Below are positions 50,961-62,846 of a DNA stretch of 64,000 nt, piece by piece; positions within the stretch are counted from its first letter, which is position 1; each line of letters opens with the position of its first letter. Under the pieces are notes generated by a model, which saw only the letters and a list, made by a program, of their open reading frames with translations, was not told the origin of the DNA and did not search any database. Source of the DNA: Perkinsus olseni (Eukaryota > Perkinsozoa > Perkinsida); assembly GCA_013115125.1 (NCBI GenBank), contig JABANN010000075.1, positions 16,320 through 80,319 on the forward strand, written 5' to 3'. The position numbers and the translations under genes were made by a program.

Positions 50961-53101
50961 ATGTCTGCTGCGTCCGAACTGCATAGGGTTATACCCAAAA
51001 GCCTGGTCGCAGCTCGAACCACAAATCCAATTAGGTGATCCAACTTGCAGACACGTAAAACGTTGAACTCTCTGTATTAGGAGGATAGTTGACCAGTTGA
51101 AGGTGAAGCCTAATCCCAATCTGGAGACTATCCCAGTAGGTCTCTGTACACTAGCCTCTCGCTACACATTACCCTTGTAGCTTTCAATCGGGGATCCGAC
51201 GGTCTATGGTAACTTCAGAGCTCCGCAGCATGTTATCGATAATGTCTTACGCGACAATCTGAGGTGAGAGAAGTCTGCTGGCAATACCACATCCTATCAC
51301 CTCCACCACTCACTCATCATTTAATTGTGGCAAGCTGGAGTTCAACGCGCTCAGTTGGCAGGGTGTCTCAGGTCTTTTGCCTATAATGGATATCCTCATT
51401 CGTGTGGGTACGCTGCAGCTCGGCAAGCAGTAGCTGATGAAAACTTCGTGCACCCGAGTACTGGAATACCTTACCTAAAAAACTACGTTAGTTGATCACG
51501 CCTCAGACCATCCTCCACCTACCACGGATGACGTTGTCATGACGTGCGGGGCAAGTCAGGTGATTGGACGGTCGAGAGTAGTTCTGTTAATCATGCTCCT
51601 TCGATGCAGGCCATTGACATGGCTGTTGCCGCCCTTGCGAACCCGAATGGAGAGGATACTATATTATTGCCTCAACCAGCCTTCCCATTATATAGTTACT
51701 GCATCCGCTCCCTTTCATTCACTTGAATACATCCGTGCGTGACGTGGTTCAGATACCCTGTGCTCTTCCAGAGGCATAAACGTTGATTTTTATAAACTAC
51801 GCAGCGATAGAAAATTCGAGGTGGTTGGGAGCGATGAATTGCTTCGCTCGTGAGTCTGTCCAGCTTTAGGTTGATATTACTTCGCTGCAACATTGTTTGG
51901 AAGCTAACGGATCTAAGGCTAGGGGTGTCCTCCTGAATAATCCGAGCAACCCTTGTGGCAGTAACTGGACTCGTGAACATATACAGGATATAGTTGCTCT
52001 CTGCAAAGAGTAAGGCGATTTGCTGAGTCCCGCTACCGCTCATGTGAGTGCATGCTTTTCCGAACAACTCACTTCTTGGGGAAACCATACATTCACTGTT
52101 GTGAAGTTGAACTCAGGTACGGGGATATACCGATCATCGCCGATGAGATCTATCACGACATGGTGATCAGTGGGATGTTGTCCTTGCCATTATTCTCCGT
52201 TCCGTTTCAGTCGTTTGATGGACTGCCAGTCACCCCCTTCGCCTCCGTCTCTGATACTGTACCGATTCTCTCAATTGGGGGCATTGCTAAACGGTGAGAT
52301 CGGTTTCTGAACCGGTTGTGTCTTCGTCCAGCCCACTCGGTTTCGAACCGCCCATTTGACGTTATTGTGTAGATTCATGGTCCCCGGTTGGAGAGTCGGC
52401 TGGATTTGCCTTCACGACAGAGGTACCAAGAGAGCACCACCGCCTATTTTGCTCATAGCTCTTCCTGATCAGGCGAGGTCTTGGGAGATATCCGCCAAGG
52501 CCTGCATGACCTTTCAACACTCACCTTGGGGCCGGCGAGTCTGCTCCAATCAGCGGTTCGTTTCCAGAGGATTGTCTACGCCGTAGGCGAAGTGTGGTCA
52601 GGTACCCAGCTTATTGAAGGAGACCCCGGCATCTTACCACAACAACAATAAGAAGATGGTGAGCACTTATCTCCACCATTCGGCACAATGTCAGAAGTGA
52701 ATTTGTCAGCTTCTTGAGAATTCGAGAATGATAATGGACACACTCATGGATGTACCTGGTCTCAACATTGTGGAGCCGCAGGTGGACTCTCGTGCTTGCC
52801 GAGCGTCGCAGAATGAGTCCCCGTCAGGCGGCTATGTACGTAATGGTCGGGATCGACACTGGTATAATTGACGTTGAAGATGACATCAACTTCAGCAGGT
52901 GGGTGTGTGCCGTTGATAAGTTCTCGACGGTCCAGTCTGAGTAGGCTGCTACTGGAAGAACAAGCTGTTTTCGTACTTCCTGGCCAGTGCTTCCAACTGA
53001 AGAACTTCTTTCGAATTGTTATCACTCCGCCCAAGGATAAGATCGCCGAAGCTTGTTCCCGTATACGACAATTCTGTCACAATCACCGAAGATCTCGATG
53101 A
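50961..53101 (+). CDS. Tyrosine-aminotransferase-like PLP enzyme
   Basis: Class I aminotransferase, likely converting tyrosine (or another aromatic amino acid) and 2-oxoglutarate to the keto acid and glutamate. Start MSAASELHRVIPKSLVAART splices to RIVDQLKVKPNPNLETIP, then SIGDPTVYGNFRAPQ, SQAIDMAVAALANPNGED, LLPQPAFPLYS, GVLLNNPSNPCGSNWTREH, PIIADEIYHDMVISG, SIGGIAKRFMVPGWRVGWIC, GLNIVEPQ and AAMYVMVGIDTGI. The end reads PGQCFQLKNFFRIVITPPKD, KIAEACSRIRQFCHNHRR, stop. The PLP-binding lysine (in AKRF), the NNPSNPCG loop and the D-x-x-Y motif are intact. The match runs the length of human TAT. No targeting peptide seen. Confidence 0.9.
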
Positions 53102-53601
53102 GCTAGCCACGAGAGCATATCAGAGCATATCACGGTGTTGCATATGAGATAAGCTGAACGTTCGATCCGACATGTATCAGACAGACGCTTGTCTAGCGTG
53201 TGCAATATATTGTAGACTGTTTCATGAACGCGGGTGATGTTCGTGGTGTTACAGTTAGAGTCGGGCATTATACGCAACAAAACTCGTCAATAAGTTACGC
53301 AATCATCACCGTGCCTTAAATGGCGAAGTTTCATCAACTTCGCGGGTGCCACGCTACTGGCGTTGAGTCACCATCCTCAATTAACCAAAGCTGAGCTTTA
53401 AACGCATAAGTACCAATACAGATGACTTTATCTATCACTTCACAACTCAACAAAGCAATTATATAACAATTGTTGTTATCAGGAGCGGCAATACCGTCTG
53501 AAATAAGCGCATTACCGACACATAATTCAGCATCTCTATCATCACTCTGTTACTGCAGCAGCCGTCAGAAAAGTATCGACAGCAAACCACCCGGAAGAGC
53601 C
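53102..53601. other. Convergent intergenic region
   Basis: Lies between the aminotransferase stop (plus) and the 14-3-3 stop (minus), so it should hold two 3' ends. It is A/T-richer than its surroundings near 53380-53480. No gene or strong hairpin seen. Confidence 0.5.
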
Positions 53602-54487
53602 CTAGTTGGCTCCACCCTCTGCACCACCATCCTGATCAGAGGTCCACAAGGTAAGGTTATCACGCAGCAGCTGCATGATCAGAGTAGAATCCTTGTAGCT
53701 GTCCTCGCTGACATTGTCGAGCTCAGCGATAGCATCCTCGAAGCTCTGTCTGGCCATCTTGCAAGCCTCGTCAGGTTGGTTGAGAACTTCATAGTAGAAG
53801 ACAGAGAAGTTGAGGGCTAACCCCAAACGGATGGGATGGGTAACAAGGAGTTCCTTCTGGGCGATGGAAGTGGCTTCCTTATAAGCCTGATAAGCATCAT
53901 CAGCAGCTTTGCTCTTAGTATCACCAGAACTGAATTCGGCGATGTAACGATAATAGTCGCCCTTCATTTTATAATAGAAGACCTGTGACTCGCCGGACTT
54001 GGAAGAAGGAATTAGGTACTTGTCGAGGAGGGCCAGAATCTTATCGCATATCTCTTGCAATTCAGCTTCGACCTTCTCCCTGTAGCCCTTGGCGATGTCG
54101 GCATTAGTAGTGTTGCCTTTGCTTGACTCCTTCTGCTCAACTGAAGAGACGATTCTCCATGAAGCTCTGCGGGAGCCAACGGCGTTCTTGTAGGCGACCG
54201 AAAGCAGGTTGCGTTCCTACAAACGAGAAAATGAAGAGCGATCGTTAGGCAACAATAACGATGGGTTCAACCGATTGGAAAGGAATAGCAGGGCAGCACG
54301 TTGACTCATTAAATCTTTCTTGACGAGATGAATTCGCGCTTGATACTGCAGCCTGACGCCCTACTTCAACACTGAGCTCACTGCCAGTCTCGGCGACTGC
54401 CTTCATGTAGTCCGCCATCTCGTCGTAACGCTCGGCCTGCTCGGCTAGCTTGCTGATATACACGTTCTTCTCACGCTCCTCGGCCAT
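53602..54487 (-). CDS. 14-3-3 phosphoserine/threonine-binding protein
   Basis: Dimeric adaptor that binds phosphorylated client proteins. Exon 1 is [20 protein letters not shown], then [16 protein letters not shown] single intron of about 138 bases leads to [56 protein letters not shown], then [15 protein letters not shown] and [20 protein letters not shown], with the stop at 53602. The phosphopeptide-binding K, R and R-Y residues (in KNAVGSRR and YYRYIAE) are present and the length (about 245) is normal. The start region is divergent from PLAA, 276 bases apart. Its first bases and upstream blocks recur at the coiled-coil gene near 62556. Confidence 0.95.
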
Positions 54488-54673
54488 ATTTAGTTGGGGG
54501 AACGATTAACCAAAGTCTATCTAAGAAGGGCATCGTGCACGATGGGTCGGCCAAAGCCAAGACACTCATACACAGTGCCATCGACATCAGCCATTCGACC
54601 ACCCTTAAGACGACGAACAATGACGCGGCGCAATCTTGCGACCCAAAAATAAGGAAATGCAAGACGACGCTAG
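54478..54673 (-). promoter_or_regulatory. 14-3-3 start and upstream region, similar to 62547-62702
   Basis: Two blocks are shared with the coiled-coil gene. The proximal block (about 54478-54528) covers the start codon and roughly 45 bases upstream. The distal block (54622-54673) contains gacgcggcgc, atcttgcgacc and aaggaaat. The spacing between blocks differs by about 40 bases. It also lies in the divergent promoter of PLAA. Confidence 0.6.
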
Positions 54674-54763
54674 AATTCAAGTGCCGGCGCGACTTGCGTC
54701 CTTCCATTTCCTGAAGCTCTTGAGATGCCAGACAGGAAGTAGTTAGATTTTTTTGCGTATCAA

Positions 54764-57700
54764 ATGGAGCCTGATTATGAAATAGGCCAGCAGCTGGAAG
54801 GACATTCTGGAGATGTCCGCTGTTTAACTGGTTTACCCGATCAAACGTAATAGAAGTCATGTGACGCGTGCTGCACTATCATGATTTTCCTACCCCTATT
54901 GTGTTTTAGTATCTTATCTGGCTCTCTCGATAAAAGTGTTATCGTATGGAAGAGAAATGACGAGGCTAACGGACGGTATACTATGGTAGCAAAGCATACA
55001 CATCATGAAGGGTGATAGAGGGCAAGGATACGATTCTCTCTGTCACTTTTGCCGTTAGTCAAGCGTAGTTACCTAGATCACGAGCTAATCAGAGCCCGAT
55101 GACGATCTGTCTATGTTTAGATATGTGTACTGCCTCGCGAGCGTCGCGTCGTCGTCTACAGCTGATGCCGCACAATCCTACATTTCGGGATCCAAGGATC
55201 AGTCCATAGCGCATGTTAGAGTCAGCGATGGAGTGGTTTTGTGGAGGGTGCTCAAAGCACATGACGGTGCCGTCAGCTCAGTTGCGGTCAGTGGAGGTAG
55301 ACCGCGACGTAAGTCTTAGCCTCCCATCGGGCCCATAAGTCAGGCACCAGGGTACTATCGGGAGGTTGGGACGGTATGGTCAAATGTTGGAGGCTCGACG
55401 GCAGCGCAGATGAACCTGAGTGGAAAGGTAGCTCTCTGTCGACTTGGGAGCGGGAATCCGTGAGGATGACGTTCCTGATCGGTGCCGACAGTCACCGCTC
55501 CCTTAGGCGAAGCTGGAAGTTATGCTGTGGCAGTCGGAGTGTCCGCTGACGGCAAGTTATGCTTCACAGGTGATGGTGCCTTGCCGTTCAATCTCAGAGT
55601 GTTGAGTGCATCAGGTGCTCAAGATGGTGTGATCAAATTTTGGAAAGTCGCTGATGGCACATTGCTCGGTAGGATCTTGTCCAACAGCATGAGTTGGGTG
55701 ATGCAAGATTGGTTTACAGGCTCTGTCCCTCATGCTCATGAGGATATCATCCGAGCATTCGCTGTGGATTCTGCTTCGGGAAGCTTTGCGAGTATAAGTA
55801 ACGACTGCATGGTCAAGGTGAGCGTCTTGTCATTGACGGAGTAGTAACTGCCGTTGAGCCTTAGGTATGGCCAGCCCCAGAGGAGAAACTGGATGGCTCT
55901 GGATATGTTCTTCCCAGCTCGGCTAGTAGTGCTATGACTTTAACTGGTCATAGTGGCTTCGTTTTTGGCTGCGACTGGAGATTCGGCGTGCTCACTACAG
56001 CTAGTGATGACCGGAATGTCAAGGTGCGTTCATGCACTCACCGTCGAGCATATGTCGCTCGATGTTGTTTATTCCTAGTTCTGGAAACCGCAAGAGTCAT
56101 CGACACCAACCGGCAACTCGCTGCTACACCCAGGTAGCGCAGGCGTCTACCTAGCGCAATGTTCGCTTTTGCTCGAGTTGGTGCCCTTGTGGGAATCCCT
56201 CAGGTACGGTATGGTGTGTGAAGGAAATATCAGAGGGAGTAGTTGTATCGGGATGCAGTGATGGTATCGTGAGGATATGGACCAATAACGTTGATTTGGT
56301 ACACTTGTCCCTTCATGGTCATGGTCTTCTGTACTTGGATGTTGGTTAGATGGCACCACTAGAAGAACGAGAGTCCTTGAAATCCCTGGCCGAGGCTAGT
56401 GCAGCTGAGGCGGCCGGAAAGGGTGCGAGTGCAGTACCATTAGACAGTGTCCCTGATATATGCACCATGTGAACTATACACATTGTGTGTTAGACGTTTT
56501 GATGTCCATATCCTAGGTCCTCGACAAGAGGCCGGGAAAATGGTGAAGTGAAGATGTTTAGGCAAGGAGACGAGATAATCGCTTGTCAGTGGGCGAGCGG
56601 TGCTTGGCAAAAAATCGGTAGTAGGGGGAATTGTGGTATATTCAGCGAAGGACTCACACTTCCTTTCTTGCCTGCGCATTCACATTCCTGCTGCGTTGGA
56701 GTTGTAACCTCTGCCTAACTTCTAGGTGTGGTCACTGGCAAGGCAGATAAGAAGCCGTATGCTGGAGACCAGTATTTCCCAGCCGGCTCCTATGACTACG
56801 TCTTCGATGTGGAAATGGGCTCGGCTGAGAGGTCAGTCCAACGTTGGTGGAACCCGGCTACGGAGCTAGAACTCTGTTCAGGATGGCACAACTTCCCTAT
56901 AACAACGGTGACAACCCGCTTGTGGTGGCCGAAAAGTTTTGCGCTAGAGAGCAGGTCAGCTTTCATTGCCACGCTGTTATGGTGTTACCTATTTTGGTAT
57001 GAAATCAGATTGACAAGTCTAACATACACCAGATCATGGATTTCATCAAGACAAATACTTCAGGAGGATCGGCTTCAGCCAACACATCCTCCACGCCTCC
57101 ACCACCTCTGAATCAGTCCACGACACCGGCAGCACAAGTAGTGGCATCCTGCTTTCTACGTCGACCCCAAATTCCGTGGAGAATTCAGGCCGGCGCTGCA
57201 TCTGGACCACCACCACCCGAGGGTGGTGCCGCACCTGCCCATCACATGAAGCACTTCCCATTGATGGATCCAATCCTCTTCAAGGTATTACAGATCGCTC
57301 CACTGGCTTCTAGTAGTGCGAGGCGAACAACCATTTATCAGGAAGCGAAGTTCGACCCTATGAAGAAAAAACTCACCGAGCTTAACAATGCTATCCCTGA
57401 AGGTAGACATGTCGATCTACGCCTTAATAGTGCGGGCAGTATAGTCTGAGTATAGGGATGTTCGATTCCTATTCTAGGCAATAAAGCCAAGCTTACAGCG
57501 GACGAGATGAGCAGTTTAGACGCATTGATAGAGGTGTTGAAGAGCCCCTCGAGGAACAAGAAGGTATTCCCACAATACAGTATCTGTCGACCTCCTTCGT
57601 GCCTTTCAGTTCCTATACGAATCGACGTACACGCTGTGGTCCCGACTCCTACCGACCTGGACACCTGACCAGGGACTGTTCGTTGGAGTTGATTTAGCTA

Positions 57701-58599
57701 GAATGATGCTCCTAGAAGAGAACGGTGCCGATGTTTTCAAGAGTGCCGACAGGTCAGTCGATTATAACAATCGGTCTTCCATTAACACGTTCTTCTGTTG
57801 GATTCTCAATGTCGTCCCTGACGCGCCCAGCTCCTCTCGTACATAGGATATTTCAGGGGGTTGACTTACGTCCAGATGGCCAGCAAATATCTTCGAGATC
57901 CCTCTACCGCATCATCTCCTTTGAGTATATGCTGCGCTAGGTTTCTAGCTAACATGGCCGCCTTCAGTAATACGATCGACCTGAGAACACCTTTCGTGGT
58001 TGTTGGAGCGTCACCTCATTGACTGCGCACTATCCTAGGCACTACCCGGACAGTACTCTGTGATATGGCACCTAAGGTGGTCCTCCCGGCAGTATCTTGT
58101 GCTGTTACACAGTCGACCAACAAACACACAAGAATTGCCTGTGCCTCGGTAACTGGGATGGGGCAGATTGAAGCCGTCGCAGTGTCCACTTTTTACTGCA
58201 GGTCCTTGTCAACGTCTCAGAAGCGGTGACAGATAAAGCATTGGGGCTGGGTTACAAGTCAGTGGCTCCGTTCATCATCGGTACCTTCAAACAGATTGAC
58301 TTGAGTGACTCCGAGATACTCTATCGGGTGAGTCACGGATCACGTGAGAACTATGCTCTTATTGTACGACTGGCGGTCTACAGGAGTGCACTCATAACTC
58401 CCCGCTGATCTACTCAATAGAGCTAATCATTGTTTAGCGTATCTCCTCATCACAGGTCCTCGTTTCCCTTGGCTGTTGCCAGAGCGCCAGAGATAGCGAG
58501 CGTCTTCCAGCTGATGTGGTTGATAGGTTGCGACGCTGCCAGATGAGTACTGAAGTTCGTGTGAGGGAATGCGCAGCAGATATACTTGCAATATGTTAG
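54764..58599 (+). CDS. PLAA: PLAA/Doa1/Ufd3-like ubiquitin-binding Cdc48 cofactor
   Basis: WD40-PFU-PUL protein that binds ubiquitin and the Cdc48/p97 ATPase in ubiquitin turnover. Start MEPDYEIGQQLEGHSGDVRC splices to ILSGSLDKSVIVWKRNDE. Further WD blades include YISGSKDQSIAHVRVSDG, RAFAVDSASGSFASISND and LTGHSGFVFGCDW. The PFU-like part has VLDKRPGENGEVKMFRQGDE, CQWASGAWQKIG, YAGDQYFPAGSYDYVFDVEM. The PUL-like part has KKLTELNNAIPE, SLDALIEVLKSPSRNKK, AFSNTIDLRTPFV, SEAVTDKALGLGYKSVA and VVDRLRRCQMSTEVRVRECA, with the stop at 58597-58599. The domain order matches the family; the shared motifs are clearest in PFU and PUL. Many introns; some WD exons are approximate. Confidence 0.82.
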
Positions 58600-58770
58600 C
58601 CTATGAGTGAGTGCGCGATGGGGCATCTCGGCAGCCGCTCCGCTGCTACCACTACCGTCGTCTATGCTTCACCCTGTTTCTAAGAGCTTGTGATTGGTGT
58701 TGCCAACTCCCCTTCACGGTCATTTGCTTGCAGAATTTTGGGCAGTTTCACATCCATCCAGTCATCTCTT

Positions 58771-61064
58771 ATGGGAAACAAGCAAACCCGGGATATTGGA
58801 GGATCTGCTAACGAGACCGGTAAAGGGGCTTCTAGCACTTCTTCGTTCTCAACGTCCTCCGCTACCAAGCAACTGCGGAAGATTCTTCCGTCGAAGAAGC
58901 ATCATGAATCACCTCCAAAGCAAATTAGTGAGGGGTTCGGGTTCATTCGGTTGACTGTATTCCCCCTCTCAGGTAAGCCAATGATGTCGGTGAACATACA
59001 TGGCTTTCTGAAATACGATGAGCAGGGCGAAGGTAGTACTCTGGTGTCGGTGCATGCCCAGCCCCCAGATGCCGATCTCAGGCTTGGACGAACGAGTGGT
59101 CACGATTGAATTTCCCAAGCCAGCTGCTGATCTGTCCTGCGGATGGTTGGTGGATCAAGCACACGAGCGCTTCCGAGAACTGGGCGCTCCCGGTCACCTT
59201 GTTGGCCTAAAGGAGTTTGGCGACAAGGCTGATCAAGAAGCCAAGGTATGAGACTGGTGCTTCCATATCGTTCTACATAGGATTCCAATGTGCATCGGTC
59301 TGTCCTGGATGTTGTGTAGGATTCATGGCTAATGGACTTCAAACGGCCGCTCACTTGCTTGAAACCAAACGAGGACCTGGAGGCCATCTTCAGCGTCGAT
59401 GTAATGCGAGGGGATCCGCGTCGTCGAAGATCATTCCATGTGAGTTTGTTACAACATGTGTTGGCCTTTCAGGAGCTGGGCGCTTCCTCTTATGCTTCAA
59501 AGGCTACTCTCACTGACTTCGAGTTCCTCAAGGTTATCGGAGATGGAGCAAGCTGCTCTGTGATCTTAGTACGGGCTGTGATAGTTTTCTCTGTCTGCCG
59601 ACCTATCGCTCTTTTGAGGTTCGTCGTCGAGACAACGGGAAATTATATGCCGTGAAGATGATGACCAAGGAGAGGATACTCTCTAATAATAAGAGGATGG
59701 AGCGTGCCATGATGGAGCGGAAAGTTTTGGCAAAGGCCAGGCATCCCTTCATAGTCACTATGTATTGGGTAGCACCCATTTTCATGGTTGGTGATGTCTC
59801 GTCTATCTCCCTTCCCCCTTAGGCCTTCCAAACACGTTCCCATTTGTATTTTGTCCTCGAGTTCTGCGCAGGGGGTGAGCTTTTTTATCACATGATGCAG
59901 CGAGGCCATTTTGACGAGTCAACTGCCAAGTAACATCTTCGCTACTGTCGTTTCTCATGAGATCGTACTTAGCGCCGTTCCTTGGGCGATGCGCCGTTCA
60001 CTCGGCTGGTCAGGGATAGATGAGTCGTGTGTTTCCCCTCAGGTTCTACTTTTGTGAAGTCCTCCTAGGTTTGGAGTACCTACACTCTCAAAATGTATTA
60101 TACAGAGATTTGAAGCCGGAGAATGTCTTGTTGGATTTGGATGGTCACGTGCGTTTGACAGATTTCGGCCTTTCTAAAGAAAGCAAAGCAGGTGTGGTCG
60201 GGAGTGACTCTTCAAGAGACTTACTTCTTGTGTGGCCTGTGTGTACCATATTTGACAGATCCGGCTTCGCAATTGACGTCGTTTGTGGGCACCGCTGGAT
60301 ACCTTAGCCCCGAGATGATCAAACGAGAAGGTACTACTTCCGCTATATGGCTCTCACCACTCCTGAAGACCCAGTCTAGTACATCTTCTATATCCGCAGG
60401 TCACGGCAAGCCTTTGGATTTCTATTGTCTTGGGTGCCTACTCTATGTTATGCTCACGGGCAGCCTACCCCACTTTCAAGGCAACTGGGACGAAATGTTC
60501 GCGCGGAGGGGTAAGCCGAGAGATGAGAGAGTGATTGCTGAGAGAATTCAGGGTTGGCATTCTTGAGAGATGCCAACCCTAGCATGTTTTGTTTCAACAG
60601 TTACTGGAGAAAGCCTCACGTATCCGCCTTGGGTATCAGCTCCAGCACGAGACATGTGCGACAGGCTGTTAGAGGCCGATCCCAAGACGAGGCTCGGATC
60701 TAAGAAAGGAGCTAGGGAGATCAAGGAACATCCTTGGGTTAGGGATATGGATTGGGTAACTTGAATGTTCAAGGGTGAAGGGAACTCTTAATGTGTTCTT
60801 TTAGGAGAAGTTGTTCCGGAAGCAGATTAAGCCGCCGATCGATCCAAGTAAAACCAAGAAGAACTTTTCTCCGGAATTCACTGAGAAGCCTGTCGAAGTG
60901 GGTTCCGGGGCTTGATTGTTTGAGTTGGGGTCTAACCGGGAGACTGATCGGCGACTGTTCAGGCCGTTAAGGCGCGCGCCATGAAAGGAGCTGCTGTGGC
61001 AGCACCGAAGGTGAAGGAAGGTGCATTCCAGGGATGGAGTTATGTCGAAGGTACGCCCAACTAG
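58771..61064 (+). CDS. AGC-family serine/threonine protein kinase
   Basis: Starts [17 protein letters not shown]; a glycine after Met and the following residues fit an N-myristoylation site. A non-kinase N-terminal region ([30 protein letters not shown]) precedes the catalytic domain. That domain has the Gly loop [11 protein letters not shown], catalytic Lys in [33 protein letters not shown], an activation loop [18 protein letters not shown] (family norm GTPEYLAPE), [20 protein letters not shown], and [20 protein letters not shown]. The AGC tail follows: [28 protein letters not shown], and the hydrophobic motif FQGWSYVE, just before the stop at 61062-61064. All catalytic residues are present. 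It resembles the Akt/S6K/PKC branch, but the N-terminal region is not a PH domain that I can see. Confidence 0.9.
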
Positions 61065-62556
61065 ATTTTCATTTTCCCAATCAGCAGCGTGTTTTTGGGT
61101 GGGGGTTTAGGTCCGCCGAATAGCTCTGAGCCTGGGATGCCTCCGACTATTCGGGAGTGATGTGATCCAACAACGATACGAATGTCGTTCTTCTTGCGGT
61201 CGAGGTTATACTCTAGTTTCTCTACCACATAATTGCTCGAACTTTCCTGGGTTTTGATATCTGCTTGAAGTCGCGTTAGTCTCACACAATATGCGAACTG
61301 TGTCTATTCAAGTACCAAGCGGGGGATGTCCTCCGAAATAGTAGCCTTGGGGGAAGGTACGTGAGAGACCCGTAAGTATATAATGCTCATGAGATAGGGC
61401 GTAGGGCGGTATGATATGATACGTCACTCTTTGGACTATTTAGTGTCCACTTTGCGAGTTCATGCCTTCAACAGCGACGCATAGAGACGGGAGTTGAGGG
61501 CCTTCCAATGGCTGTAACGCGGCGTAAGTGTTGAGATCTCCTCACACTAGATACGACTGCATTGTGTCCGGTGAGCCTCGTGGTGTCAAGGCCGAATTTT
61601 CTCTCGATACGTCGAAGACCTTTTTAACTTTTCTGTGAAGTGAGTTCGAGCCATGGGCGATATTGAAGTACCGTAAAACTCGGCATCTTTTGGCCTGTCT
61701 GCATCTCAATAACTGTCCGGAACACTGATGATGAAGGCCGTCTGATGTATGGGAGGCTAAAGTCTCTCCAACGCCATGTACAATATGTGAATGTACAGGT
61801 TATTTCTCCATCTTAGATAGTGTCGGTGTCTAGCACGATGCAGAACTATCTGTGGTCTTCAGGCTAACTTCGACTTCCTGGAAAGGCAACCTACCGGACC
61901 AATCGATTGAGCGGCGGAATGGTCGAACTTGAATTGCCATGGAGGGTCCGGACGTACCTCTGACGAGCTCGAGGGCAGCGCAGTTGATCTGGATGGGCTG
62001 GTGCTCCCGCCCTCACTCGAGCTCCTCGGACTGGAAGGTGGAGATGGAGAACTCCGACGTATTGAACAGGTGATCTTGACATTTTTGAGCATCTGTAACC
62101 ATCGCGTAACCTGCAGATGATACCATTCTCTGTTTGGTACGCTAATGACCGGTGGCTTGGTTACGCAGCATACTATACAGTACAACTCACTGGATATGTG
62201 CCTAAGAGAGCTCCTGTCTATAGGTGCTACCCACTTCAAGTGGCTAGATTCTGAAGCCTCGTAGGCACCACCTTAGGCACTGCTCGATTTTTCGATGACG
62301 CGCCCGGCGGGCGCGTCATCGAACGGGCGGGCGGGTGCCGCCCGCCCGTTTCGTTTGAACTTTTTAGCTTACTCACCCTTGGTTTGTCCCTGCGTGAATT
62401 GCCCAGTCTCTGTTCCGTAGCTCGCAGAGTATCGTGCGCCTTTTCGTACGCCTTGTCTAACGCCTCCATGTGTTGCTTCATTTCCAACCTCACCGAAGAG
62501 AGCTCTACTCGCAAACGCTTGATGGCCTCGGATAAATTGCGGCGTTCTTCGGCCAT
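61061..62556 (-). CDS. Coiled-coil protein, possibly SF-assemblin-like
   Basis: Starts MAEERRNLSEAIKRLRVELS, then SVRLEMKQHMEALDKAYEKA and HDTLRATEQRLGNS, a strong coiled coil with heptads. Later parts include DHLFNTSEFSISTFQSEE and SLRHISSELYCIV. The last exon, RLTRLQADIKTQESSSNYVV followed by EKLEYNLDRKKNDIRI, is again coiled coil. SF-assemblin-type striated-fibre proteins are built this way, but no diagnostic motif was seen. Intron 1 (62244-62376, 133 bases) is long for this window because it holds a double hairpin. The last frame overlaps the convergent kinase stop by four bases. The first five codons and upstream DNA resemble the 14-3-3 gene. Middle exons are uncertain. Confidence 0.45.
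62244..62376 (-). other. Intron 1 of the coiled-coil gene, carrying a double hairpin
   Basis: On the minus strand it runs from gtgagtaagc to ctag. An acceptor at about 62219 is the alternative. It is two to three times longer than typical introns here, and the added length is about that of the GC-rich hairpin insert. Confidence 0.55.
62291..62350. repeat. Two adjoining perfect GC-rich inverted repeats (double hairpin)
   Basis: Hairpin 1 has 15-base perfect arms (62291-62305 and 62309-62323) around the loop ggc. Hairpin 2 has 13-base perfect arms (62322-62334 and 62338-62350) around the loop gtg, sharing two bases with hairpin 1. No mismatch in either. No second copy was noticed in the window. 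Confidence 0.95.
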
Positions 62557-62702
62557 ATTCAGTTAGAGGAAACGATGAACCAAAGTCCATCTTAAAAGGA
62601 TATACACAGATAGCATAAACTTTTATTCTGCCAACACTTAGTGCCCGAAGGACGCGGCGCTCCGATCTTGCGACCAAAGCTGAGGAAATTCAAGTCGACG
62701 TG
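62547..62702 (-). promoter_or_regulatory. Start and upstream region of the coiled-coil gene, similar to 14-3-3
   Basis: The proximal block 62547-62598 (ggccatatt, then agtt, gga, cgat, aaccaaagtc, atct) and the distal block 62651-62702 (gacgcggcgc, atcttgcgacc, aggaaat, caag, cgacg) match 54478-54673 in order and orientation. The 40-odd bases between them are shorter here. Confidence 0.6.
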
Positions 62703-62846
62703 ACGGATCAAGATACTCATTCAAGTAGGCCGTTCGGCGCGTTGCTCGAGCCGACGAGGGTGTACTTGACTTTTTCGGGCGTTGCTGAATAGAACCTATT
62801 TTGGCTTGTGTGTGAGCTCAACGTGGGTTGCTTAGATTAGCGGCTC

